From positions 124,001 through 188,000 of the forward strand of contig NZ_WEZG01000002.1 of the NCBI RefSeq assembly GCF_009176975.1: 64,000 nt of DNA, given 5' to 3'. Positions 7,904 to 14,957 of this stretch are shown here, one piece after another. A program made the translations under genes and the position numbers. The stretch is from Aureimonas psammosilenae. Lineage in GTDB: Bacteria > Pseudomonadota > Alphaproteobacteria > Rhizobiales > Rhizobiaceae. Within the stretch, counting starts at the first letter, position 1. Every line of letters begins with the position of its first letter. Under the pieces are notes generated by a model. That model was not told where the DNA came from. It searched no databases and saw only the letters and a program-made list of their open reading frames with translations.

Positions 7904-8674
7904 ATGAAGCTTCAGAACAAGGTCGCGATCGTGACCGGCGGCGCGCAAGGCATCGGCGCGGCGATGGCGAAGGCGTTCGCCGACGAAGGCGCGCATGTCG
8001 TGATCGCCGATATCGCCCTCGACCGGGCGGAGGAAACGGCCCGCGCCCTCGGCGGCAGGTCCTTCGGCATCAAGCTCGACGTCTCCGACAAAGCCTCGAT
8101 CGACGCTACGGTTTCGGCGGTCGTGGAGAAGCTCGGCGGCATCGACATCCTCGTCAACAACGCCGCCGTGTTCGAGGCCGGCCCGTTTCTGGAAATCACC
8201 GAGAAGAGCTTCGACAAGCAGTTCGTCGTGAACACGAAGGGAACGCTCTTCACGCTGCAGGCGGTCGCCCGGCGGATGGTGGAGCAGGGCCGCGGCGGCA
8301 AGATCATCAACATCTCCAGCCAGGCGGGCCGGCGGGGCGAAGGGCTGGTGGCCGTTTACTGCGCCTCGAAGGCTGCGGTCATCTCGATCACACAGTCGGC
8401 GGCGCTTGCCCTCGCGCCGCACGGCATCAACGTCAACGGCATCGCGCCCGGCGTCGTCGACACGCCGATGTGGGACGAGGTCGATGCCATGTTCGCCAAG
8501 TTCGAGAATCTCGCCCCCGGCGAAAAGAAGCGGCAAGTCGGCCGCGCCGTGCCGCTCGGCCGGATGGGAACGCCCGAGGACTATCGCGGCATCGCGCTGT
8601 TCCTGGCCTCGTCGGACTCCGACTACGTCACGGCCCAGACCTACAATGTCGACGGCGGAAACTGGATGAACTGA
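7904..8674 (+). CDS. Galactitol/sorbitol-type 2-dehydrogenase (SDR family)
   Basis: A 256-residue classical short-chain dehydrogenase very like Rhodobacter SmoS and the Agrobacterium galactitol 2-dehydrogenase. It has the coenzyme motif TGGAQGIG at residues 11-18, NNAAVF near residue 86, catalytic Ser139 in IINISSQAGRRGE, and Tyr152-X3-Lys156 in YCASK. The C-terminal AQTYNVDGGNWMN is the family ending. It would oxidise galactitol to D-tagatose (or sorbitol to fructose) with NAD+. The chosen ATG follows AGGACGAGG; the in-frame extension upstream to 7811 has no ribosome site. It is the first gene of a tight operon with a tagatose kinase four bases downstream, which favours a polyol that yields tagatose. 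Confidence 0.9.
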   Translation: MKLQNKVAIVTGGAQGIGAAMAKAFADEGAHVVIADIALDRAEETARALGGRSFGIKLDVSDKASIDATVSAVVEKLGGIDILVNNAAVFEAGPFLEITEKSFDKQFVVNTKGTLFTLQAVARRMVEQGRGGKIINISSQAGRRGEGLVAVYCASKAAVISITQSAALALAPHGINVNGIAPGVVDTPMWDEVDAMFAKFENLAPGEKKRQVGRAVPLGRMGTPEDYRGIALFLASSDSDYVTAQTYNVDGGNWMN

Positions 8675-8678
8675 CGCG

Positions 8679-9635
8679 ATGTCCAAGCTGGTCCTGACGA
8701 TCGGCGAGATCCTCGCGGAGATCATCGCCGAGAACCAAGGCGATGGCTTCCTCGAGCCGATCCCGCTCACCGGCCCTTATCCGTCGGGGGCGCCCGCGAT
8801 CTTCATCGATCAGGCGGCCCGCTTCGGGCAGCCGGCCGCCATGATCGGCTGCGTCGGCGACGACGACTTCGGCATCGTCAATCTCGATCGCCTGCGTCGA
8901 GACGGGGTCGACGTGTCGGGTATCGCCGTGGACCCCGAACTCCCGACGGGTCATGCTTTCGTGCGCTATCGCCCCGATGGCAGCCGCAAGTTCGTCTACA
9001 ACATCAAGCACAGCGCTTCCGGCCGCACGAGGTTGACGGAGGCCGGACGTGCCGTTCTGGGTCGCGCCGATCATCTGCACGTCATGGGGACGGCGCTGTT
9101 CTCTCCTTCGCTGATCGAAACGGCCCTTTCGGCGGTGGACACGGTCAAGACGCGCGGCGGAACGGTATCCTTCGATCCGAACCTCAGGCCCGAAATGCTG
9201 CGCTTGCCGGGCGTCGCCGACGCCGTCGCTGAGTTTCTGAAGAGCGCGGACCTGTTTCTGCCGAGCGGCGAGGAACTGTTTCTGTTTGCTCCCGGCAAGG
9301 ACGAGCCTGCGGCGATCGCCGAGCTTCTGGACGGCGGCCTCGCCGCGATCGTTCTGAAGCGCGGCTCGCAAGGGGCGTCCTACTTCGACCGCGAACGGCG
9401 GATCGACCAACCGGCGTTCCGCGTCGAAGAGATCGACCCGACCGGCGCCGGCGATTGTTTCGGCGCGACCTTCGTATCGTGCTGGCTACAGGGCCTCGCA
9501 CCGGAACTCGCGCTGTCCTACGCCGCCGCCAGCGGGGCGCTCGCCGTGACACGGGTGGGTCCGATGGAAGGCACGTCCACGCGCGCCGAGCTCGATGCTT
9601 TCATTTCCCGCGCCGATACGGAGAAAGCCCGATGA
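8679..9635 (+). CDS. tagK: D-tagatose kinase (PfkB/ribokinase family)
   Basis: A 318-residue PfkB-family sugar kinase. The N-terminal LTIGEILAEII and the GCVGDDDFG block are family signature 1, and DPTGAGDCFGA at residues 253-263 is signature 2, with catalytic base Asp259. SFDPNLRPEM and LPSGEELFLF resemble the tagatose kinase of Agrobacterium rather than fructokinase, as does the genetic context: a dehydrogenase before it and a GatZ-like epimerase overlapping its stop by four bases (ATGA). It would make D-tagatose 6-phosphate from the ketose delivered by the dehydrogenase. A 2-keto-sugar kinase of slightly different specificity, such as fructokinase, is the alternative. Confidence 0.82.
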   Translation: MSKLVLTIGEILAEIIAENQGDGFLEPIPLTGPYPSGAPAIFIDQAARFGQPAAMIGCVGDDDFGIVNLDRLRRDGVDVSGIAVDPELPTGHAFVRYRPDGSRKFVYNIKHSASGRTRLTEAGRAVLGRADHLHVMGTALFSPSLIETALSAVDTVKTRGGTVSFDPNLRPEMLRLPGVADAVAEFLKSADLFLPSGEELFLFAPGKDEPAAIAELLDGGLAAIVLKRGSQGASYFDRERRIDQPAFRVEEIDPTGAGDCFGATFVSCWLQGLAPELALSYAAASGALAVTRVGPMEGTSTRAELDAFISRADTEKAR

Positions 9636-10909
9636 GCGTGACGCTCCCTTCGATTCTTCGTACCCGCCTCGTCGGCGACGCGGTCGGCATCACCTCCGTT
9701 TGCACGGCCCATCCCCTGGTGATCGAGGCCGCTCTCCGACACGGTCTCTCGCGGCCCGGCCGCGTTCTGATCGAAGCGACCTGCAATCAGGTGAACCAGG
9801 ACGGCGGCTATACCGGGATGACACCTGGCGACTTTCGCCTTTTCGTGGAACGCATCGCCGAAAAGGTCGGCTTCGATCCGGCGCGCGTGGTTTTCGGGGG
9901 AGACCATCTCGGACCCAATCCGTGGAAGCATCTTCCTGCGGAAGAAGCGATGGCCAAGGCGAAGGTGATGATCGCCGCCTATGCGAAGGCCGGCTTCTCC
10001 AAGCTGCATCTTGACTGCTCCATGGGCTGCGCGGGCGAGCCGATCGCATTGCCGGACGAGATCGTGGCCGAGCGGGCGGCGGATCTCGCGGGTGCTGCCG
10101 AGGCCCATGCAAGTGGGCAACAAGCGCCGGTCTACGTCATCGGTACGGAAGTCCCGGTGCCGGGCGGCGCCCTGGAGGAAGAGGGCGAACTCGCCGTCAC
10201 CTCGCCGGACGCCGCCAGGGAAACGGTCGCGGTCCACCAACGCGCCTTCGCGGCACGGGGCCTCGACGAAGCCTTTTCGAGGGCCATTGCCGCCGTCGTG
10301 CAGCCGGGCGTGGAATTCGGCAACACCAGTGTCATCCGTTACGAACCCGCCAAGGCGCGCGATCTCAGTTCAGCTTTGGCCGAGATCCCGCAATTCGTTT
10401 TCGAAGCCCATTCCACCGATTACCAGTCGCGCGAGGCGCTCCGCTCGCTCGTGGAGGACGGCTTCGCGATCCTGAAGGTCGGCCCCGAACTCACCTTCGC
10501 TCTCCGCGAGGCCTATTACGGTCTCGACGCGATCGCGGCGGTTCTCGCTCCTGACGGCAGCGAGGGCCTCCATGCCGCGATGGAGCGGATCATGCTGGCC
10601 GATCCCGGCAACTGGTCGAAATACTATCATGGCGATGCGTCGGAGCTTCGGGTGCAGCGTCATTACAGTTATTCCGATCGCATCCGATACTACTGGCCGA
10701 AGCGGGAGGCGGAAGTGGCGGTGGAGGCGCTGTTCACGCGTCTCGGCGATCGGGAGATACCGTTGCCGCTGATCGGGCAATTCCTGGGGAAACTGGAGCC
10801 GCTCGTCGCCGACGGCCGGGTGCGCCCGAACGCCCGCGACCTCGTCTTGGCGAGCGTGACGCTGGTTCTGGAACGCTATTCCAGCGCCTGCGGCGGGGGC
10901 GAAGCTTGA
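9632..10909 (+). CDS. tagE: D-tagatose-6-phosphate 4-epimerase (GatZ/KbaZ family)
   Basis: A 426-residue member of the GatZ/KbaZ family (COG4573). The N-terminus has GITSVCTAHPLVIEAAL and VLIEATCNQVNQDGGYTGM; further in are GGDHLGPNPW, LDCSMGCAG and FEAHSTDYQS, and the C-terminus has DRIRYYWP. In enterobacteria this family is called the non-catalytic subunit of tagatose-bisphosphate aldolase, but the Agrobacterium homologue in the same gene context is a D-tagatose 6-phosphate 4-epimerase giving fructose 6-phosphate. No bisphosphate aldolase or phosphotagatokinase is nearby, so the epimerase role fits. I start it at the ATG overlapping the kinase stop (9632); longer in-frame extensions run through the kinase gene and lack a ribosome site. 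Confidence 0.85.
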   Translation: MSVTLPSILRTRLVGDAVGITSVCTAHPLVIEAALRHGLSRPGRVLIEATCNQVNQDGGYTGMTPGDFRLFVERIAEKVGFDPARVVFGGDHLGPNPWKHLPAEEAMAKAKVMIAAYAKAGFSKLHLDCSMGCAGEPIALPDEIVAERAADLAGAAEAHASGQQAPVYVIGTEVPVPGGALEEEGELAVTSPDAARETVAVHQRAFAARGLDEAFSRAIAAVVQPGVEFGNTSVIRYEPAKARDLSSALAEIPQFVFEAHSTDYQSREALRSLVEDGFAILKVGPELTFALREAYYGLDAIAAVLAPDGSEGLHAAMERIMLADPGNWSKYYHGDASELRVQRHYSYSDRIRYYWPKREAEVAVEALFTRLGDREIPLPLIGQFLGKLEPLVADGRVRPNARDLVLASVTLVLERYSSACGGGEA

Positions 10910-11001
10910 GGATATCCCGGGCCGACCGACAACGGCGCCGGGCTTGCCGAACTCAGGATGGTCCTGAGCAAACCGACCGAACACTCTGGGAGGAGAAGAG
11001 A

Positions 11002-12330
11002 ATGAGGCATCACAACGAGATCAAAGGCCTTCTCGTCGCGACGAGCTTGATGGCTCTTGCCGGCGTGGCGAACGCCCAGCAGACTTCGCTGACGATCGGC
11101 ACGGTCAACAACAACGACATGATCCGCATGCAGGGTCTGACGGGCGAGTTCGAGAAGGCGAACCCGGACATCAAGGTGAACTGGGTCACGCTGGAGGAGA
11201 ACGTCCTGCGCCAGCGCGTCACCACCGACATCGCGACGAACGGGGGCCAGTTCGACATCATGACCATCGGCACCTACGAGGTTCCGATCTGGTCGAAGCA
11301 GGCTTGGCTCGCGCCGTTGGAGAATCTCGGCGCCGATTACGACATCGACGATCTTCTTCCGCCGATCCGCAACGCGCTGTCGACGGACGGCAAGCTCTTC
11401 GCCGCGCCGTTCTACGGTGAAAGCGTGATGACGATCTACCGGAAGGATCTTCTCGACAAGGCCGGCCTCACCATGCCGGAAAAGCCGACCTTCAGCTTCC
11501 TGAAGGAAGCGGCCGAGAAGATGACCGACAAGTCGGCCGGCGTTTACGGTATCTGCCTGCGCGGCAAGCCGGGCTGGGGCGAGAACATGGCCTTTATCGG
11601 CAACCTCGCCCGTTCCTATGGCGGAAACTATTTCGACGCCTCGTGGAAGCCGCAGTTCGAGTCCGAGGCGTGGAAGAAGGCGGTCGGCGATTACGTCGAG
11701 GTCATGCAGAAATACGGTCCTCCGGGCGCCGCGTCCAACGGCTTCAACGAGAACCTCTCGCTCTTCAGCCAGGGCAAGTGCGGCATGTGGATCGATGCGA
11801 CCTCTGCCGGCAACTTCGTGACGAACCCGAAGCAGAGCCAGGTTTCGGACAAGGTCGGATTCGCCCCGGCGCCCTGCGGCGTGGAGAACTGCCCGAACGG
11901 CGGCGCGAACTGGCTCTGGGCGTGGTCGCTGGCGATCCCGGCCTCGTCGCAGAAGAAGGAAGCCGCCGAGAAGTTCATCACCTGGGCGACCGACAAGAAG
12001 TATCAGGAGCTTGTCGCCAGCAAGGAAGGCTGGTCCAACGTTCCTCCCGGCACGCGCACCTCGCTTTACGAGAACAAGAGCTACACGGACGCAACGCCGT
12101 TCGCGGCCGAAACGCTGCGAGCGATGAACGCGGCCGATCCGGCGGCGGGCCCCGACAAGCCCTATGTCGGCCTGCAGTTCGCGGCGATCCCCGAGTTCCA
12201 GGGTCTCGGCACGGCGGTCGGCCAGCAGATGGCCGGTGCCCTATCGGGTTCGGTGAAGGTCGAGCAGGCTTTGGCCGCCGCGCAGGCGCAGGCGACCCGC
12301 GAACTGACCCGCGCCGGCTACATCAAGTAA
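11002..12330 (+). CDS. ABC transporter sugar/polyol-binding protein (SmoE-like)
   Basis: A 442-residue family-1 extracellular solute-binding protein. A signal peptide covers about residues 1-25 (LLVATSLMALAGVANA, cut before QQT). The mature part has the binding-protein features TIGTVNNNDMIRMQGLTGEFEKANPDI and FDIMTIGTYEVPIW, which resemble the sorbitol/mannitol binder SmoE, and a Cys pair (Cys-Gly-Val-Glu-Asn-Cys) probably forming a disulfide. Start ATG has a strong site (AGGAGAAGAG). It follows the epimerase gene by 92 nt on the same strand. Normally two permease genes and an ATPase gene flank such a binder. None is present here: the next gene is convergent at 12388. It may serve permeases encoded elsewhere. 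Confidence 0.9.
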   Translation: MRHHNEIKGLLVATSLMALAGVANAQQTSLTIGTVNNNDMIRMQGLTGEFEKANPDIKVNWVTLEENVLRQRVTTDIATNGGQFDIMTIGTYEVPIWSKQAWLAPLENLGADYDIDDLLPPIRNALSTDGKLFAAPFYGESVMTIYRKDLLDKAGLTMPEKPTFSFLKEAAEKMTDKSAGVYGICLRGKPGWGENMAFIGNLARSYGGNYFDASWKPQFESEAWKKAVGDYVEVMQKYGPPGAASNGFNENLSLFSQGKCGMWIDATSAGNFVTNPKQSQVSDKVGFAPAPCGVENCPNGGANWLWAWSLAIPASSQKKEAAEKFITWATDKKYQELVASKEGWSNVPPGTRTSLYENKSYTDATPFAAETLRAMNAADPAAGPDKPYVGLQFAAIPEFQGLGTAVGQQMAGALSGSVKVEQALAAAQAQATRELTRAGYIK

Positions 12331-12387
12331 GCGCCATCCGCGTTCAGGTCGGCGCCGTCGTGCGCCGGCCGATCTTCTTCCTCGTCT

Positions 12388-13284
12388 TCAAAGCCCTTCC
12401 AACGCGCGAAGCGGCGCGAAAACGTCTTCCACGCGGCGGCGGTCGGTGCCGGTCAGCGGCAGGACCGGGCGGGGTGGCTCCGTCGTGCCGGGATGCAGCA
12501 CGTCGTGGAGCGCATACATCACCCTGAGGCTCCCATGGGCCTTGAAGCAGTCCCAGAGCGGTTGAAGCAGGCCGTCGATCCGCCGGGTCTCGGCGATATC
12601 CTCGGCTTCGGCAGCCCGGAGGAGGGACAGGCAAAGGCGCGGCAGCAATCCGGCCGCCACCGCGTACCAGGCATCGGCGCCGGCCAGCAGCGCGTCGGCA
12701 GCGCCCCAGTCCCCGCTATAGCCGATCGCCAGTTCGGCACCCCGGCGAAGTAGCGGCAACTCGCCTGCCACGTCGCCCGTCGCGGGCAGCGGCATCTTCA
12801 CGGCCTTGATCGAGTCGATCCGGGCAAGGCGCGCAAGAAGATCGCGGCTGAAGGTGAAATGCGTCGTGCCGGGATTGTTGTAGACGCAGAGCGGCAGGTC
12901 CGTCACCGAAGCGACAGCCCGAAAATGCTCGTAGACTTCGTCCTCCGTCAGGGGCGTGTAAGAGACGGGCGCGAGCAGAAGGGCATCCGCGCCGGCGGTC
13001 GCCGCGTCCCGTGCGAGATCCTGCGCGTGGTCCGTGCGCAGCGCGCCGATCCCGACGATCACCGGAACGCGGTTCGAAACGCATTCCACCGCGGCAGTGA
13101 CCGCGCGCCGCCGTTCTTCACGGCTGAGATAGGCATAGATGCCGGTGCTGCCGAGAAGGCCGATGGCATCGACCTCGGCCTCGCAAAGGCGATGCAGCGT
13201 CGCGCACAGGGTCGAGACGGCAACGCGCCCGTTCTCGTCGGCAGGCGTCAAAGGAAAAGCGGCCAAGCCATGGAAAAGCGGCAT
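12388..13284 (-). CDS. DHDPS/N-acetylneuraminate lyase family aldolase or lyase
   Basis: A 298-residue (alpha/beta)8 class I aldolase of the dihydrodipicolinate synthase family. GLLGSTGIYAYLS near residue 43 matches the pyruvate-carboxylate site, Tyr135 is in CVYNNPGT, and the Schiff-base lysine is Lys160 or Lys163 in SIKAVKMPLP. This subgroup is not true DapA; its members act as keto-acid aldolases or deaminases. It starts at ATG 13284; longer frames upstream (to 13752) run through a terminator and another gene and are not credible. It converges with the sugar-binding protein gene. The same family supplies the deaminase of hydroxyproline catabolism, and an epimerase and oxidase of that type lie 30 kb away, but nothing here links them. 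Substrate unknown. Confidence 0.75.
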   Translation of the reverse strand: MPLFHGLAAFPLTPADENGRVAVSTLCATLHRLCEAEVDAIGLLGSTGIYAYLSREERRRAVTAAVECVSNRVPVIVGIGALRTDHAQDLARDAATAGADALLLAPVSYTPLTEDEVYEHFRAVASVTDLPLCVYNNPGTTHFTFSRDLLARLARIDSIKAVKMPLPATGDVAGELPLLRRGAELAIGYSGDWGAADALLAGADAWYAVAAGLLPRLCLSLLRAAEAEDIAETRRIDGLLQPLWDCFKAHGSLRVMYALHDVLHPGTTEPPRPVLPLTGTDRRRVEDVFAPLRALEGL

Positions 13285-13370
13285 CGAAATCGCGCGAAAA
13301 AAGTGGAAGGCCAATCGATGACGACTTGCCGGGATTATGAATAGAACCGAAAATCCATGGCCAGGATACG

Positions 13371-13398
13371 AAAAGAACGCCAAAGCGGCGTTCTTTTT
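13371..13398 (-). terminator. Rho-independent terminator, mainly for the small gene at 13502-13771
   Basis: AAAAGAACGCC (13371-13381) and GGCGTTCTTTT (13387-13397) form an 11-bp perfect stem with a 5-nt loop. Because A and T tracts flank both sides it could work in either direction; in context it lies downstream of the minus-strand small gene and 87 nt upstream of the DHDPS-family start. Confidence 0.75.
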
Positions 13399-13501
13399 CT
13401 GACTTATTCTCGGCGATCGAAGCTTTGACGGGAATATCGGCTGTCGATGTTCGGCGAGCCGCGCCGGGCGAACGGACGAACCGCGCCGGACGAAGCCGAG
13501 G

Positions 13502-13771
13502 TCAGCGCAGGCTTGCATCCGTGGACGCGCCGCTGAAACCGTGGTCGTTCGCCACGATCCGCAAACGGCTCCCGATCGCCTGCATCGGATCGCTCGTTCG
13601 GTTGCGCGAGCGCTCGAGCTTGGCACGCGGAGCGGCAAGGCTCCCGGCGCAGTCCCCGGACATCGCTTCCGTCGCGTCCAACAGTCTGGCGCCCGCCATG
13701 CAGGCCGAAACGAAAAGCGCCGAGGGCACGGCGATCGCGGAGGCCAGAACACCGTAGAGAACGAAATCCAT
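13502..13771 (-). CDS. Small membrane-anchored protein of unknown function
   Basis: An 89-residue protein not recognised as any family. One hydrophobic segment (VLYGVLASAIAVPSALFVSA, about residues 4-23) suggests a signal anchor or membrane segment, followed by a polar, basic remainder with an RSRNRTSDP stretch. The coding case rests on a strong ribosome site: ACGAGGAGGGACAGGTG places AGGAGG eight bases before the ATG at 13771. A GTG immediately before the ATG could also serve as start. A strong terminator lies 104 nt downstream. Another short membrane protein on the same strand (13959-14084) is about 190 nt upstream; the two may be functionally related, but this is not shown. Confidence 0.6.
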   Translation of the reverse strand: MDFVLYGVLASAIAVPSALFVSACMAGARLLDATEAMSGDCAGSLAAPRAKLERSRNRTSDPMQAIGSRLRIVANDHGFSGASTDASLR

Positions 13772-13958
13772 CACCTGTCCCTCCTCGTAAAGGAGGTTCA
13801 GTTTGTCCCTAATATCTTAAGTGAGGATAAATATTATCGCATCCGGCGAAGGAGATAGCCGGTTGACCGTTCAGCCGAGTCGAACGCCGCCCCGATGGAC
13901 GGGCGCGCACGCAACGCAATTCGCTTCGAAAAGCCCGGAAGACCAGACTTTCAAATGG

Positions 13959-14084
13959 TTATTCCTCGTCGTTGAGGTGACTTGGCCAAAGCGTCGTTTC
14001 CCAAAAACGATGGGCGAGTCCAAGCGCGATCACCGTCGCGGCGGCGAGTGCAAGCGCCGGCGCAACCCAAGTGACGATGGGCAT
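13959..14084 (-). CDS. Very small membrane protein (41 residues)
   Basis: A 41-codon frame, ATG at 14084 and TAA at 13959. The translation begins MPIVTWVAPALALAAATVIA, a hydrophobic helix of the length needed to cross a membrane, and ends in a polar WPSHLNDEE tail. The ATG follows GCAGGGGAGACTACT, a clear Shine-Dalgarno sequence at good spacing. An AT-rich stretch just upstream (about 14098-14135) could hold a promoter. No family recognised. The hydrophobic core plus ribosome site make it more likely than not to be expressed. Confidence 0.5.
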   Translation of the reverse strand: MPIVTWVAPALALAAATVIALGLAHRFWETTLWPSHLNDEE

Positions 14085-14482
14085 AGTAGTCTCCCCTGCA
14101 TAAAGTTTTATTATTTATTCATCACTATATCAGAAAATTACCCAGGGGAAAGCGGGATTCCTCATGTTGCGGCGCAACTCGATGTTTCCGAGCTAACATC
14201 GTAAACATTGCGGATGGTCGCTGCCTTCGGGTGTCGATTCGTGATCGCCGATCACGGTTCGGATAACGAACCGCCGATTGCCGGAAGGCCACCCCCTCGC
14301 TACAGTCGGTGCAAGGCGCAGCTTCGTGGGAACCATGCGGCCGGTATGGAACCACCGGCAGGATGGCGACGCTTCTCCTGCTCGTCGTCGCCGACCGGAG
14401 CGTTCAACCGGTATGGCGCATGCGCGGGCGTTTTTGTGGACGAGGCGGCGGCCGCCGACGAGCCGCGGCGGTTGTGAGACCC
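14085..14482. other. 398-nt gene-free interval with two abutting hairpins
   Basis: No gene is supported here. The left part (14098-14135) is strikingly AT-rich for this genome and probably holds the promoter of the small minus-strand gene. Two perfect inverted repeats touch each other: GTGATC-GCC-GATCAC (14241-14255) and CGGTTCG-GATAA-CGAACCG (14255-14273). They lie about 210 nt upstream of the response regulator start and could be operator sites or leader structure. Confidence 0.4.
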
Positions 14483-14872
14483 ATGACGATCACCGGCGAT
14501 TTCACCGACCTCGACGGCAAACGCGTTTTGATCGTGGAGGATGAGTATTTCATCGCCGTCGAGATGGTGGAGGCGGTGCGCAGGGCCGGGGGGATTCCGC
14601 TAGGGCCGGCGCCCGATGTCGGCCAGGCGCTGACGATCGCTAGCGGCGAAGGGGTCGATGCGGCAGTTCTCGATATCCGCCTCGGCGACGAGACATCCTT
14701 CCCGATCGCGCGGGTCCTGGAGGATCGCGGCGTGCCCGTGGTCTTCGTCACCGGCTACGACGACTGGTTCATTCCGAACGACCTCGACGACGTGCCCGTT
14801 TACCGCAAGCCCACCGATCCTGACAACGTGGTGCGCCTGCTCTTCGACGCCGTGAAGAAGCGTCCGGCCTGA
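14483..14872 (+). CDS. Single-domain response regulator
   Basis: A 129-residue stand-alone receiver domain. VLIVEDEYFIAVEM near residue 15 holds the acidic pocket, Asp64 in AVLDIRLGDE is the phosphoacceptor, Thr90 is in FVTGYDD, and Lys109 in YRKP completes the active site. There is no output domain. The VEDEYFIAVEM form is common in alphaproteobacterial receivers that pair with HWE/HisKA_2 kinases, and such a kinase lies three genes downstream (16953-18461). I start at ATG 14483, just before MTITGDF; longer in-frame extensions reach back to 14309 but are unlike any receiver. It is likely part of the Kai module signalling path, 85 nt before kaiC. Confidence 0.88.
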   Translation: MTITGDFTDLDGKRVLIVEDEYFIAVEMVEAVRRAGGIPLGPAPDVGQALTIASGEGVDAAVLDIRLGDETSFPIARVLEDRGVPVVFVTGYDDWFIPNDLDDVPVYRKPTDPDNVVRLLFDAVKKRPA

Positions 14873-14957
14873 AGGGCGGAAGCCCCGCAGTTTCGCGCAC
14901 TTGGCAAAGGCCGGCGCGCGATCTACTGAGACGTTCCGCTGAAGGGATCGAGCGCAT

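Noticed and set aside
7656-7907. Possible gene between the operators and the dehydrogenase
   Set aside because: No ribosome site, Arg-rich nonsense-like product, overlaps the dehydrogenase start.
13285-13752. N-terminal extension of the DHDPS-family gene
   Set aside because: Would run through a strong terminator and the small gene at 13502; the family start is at 13284.
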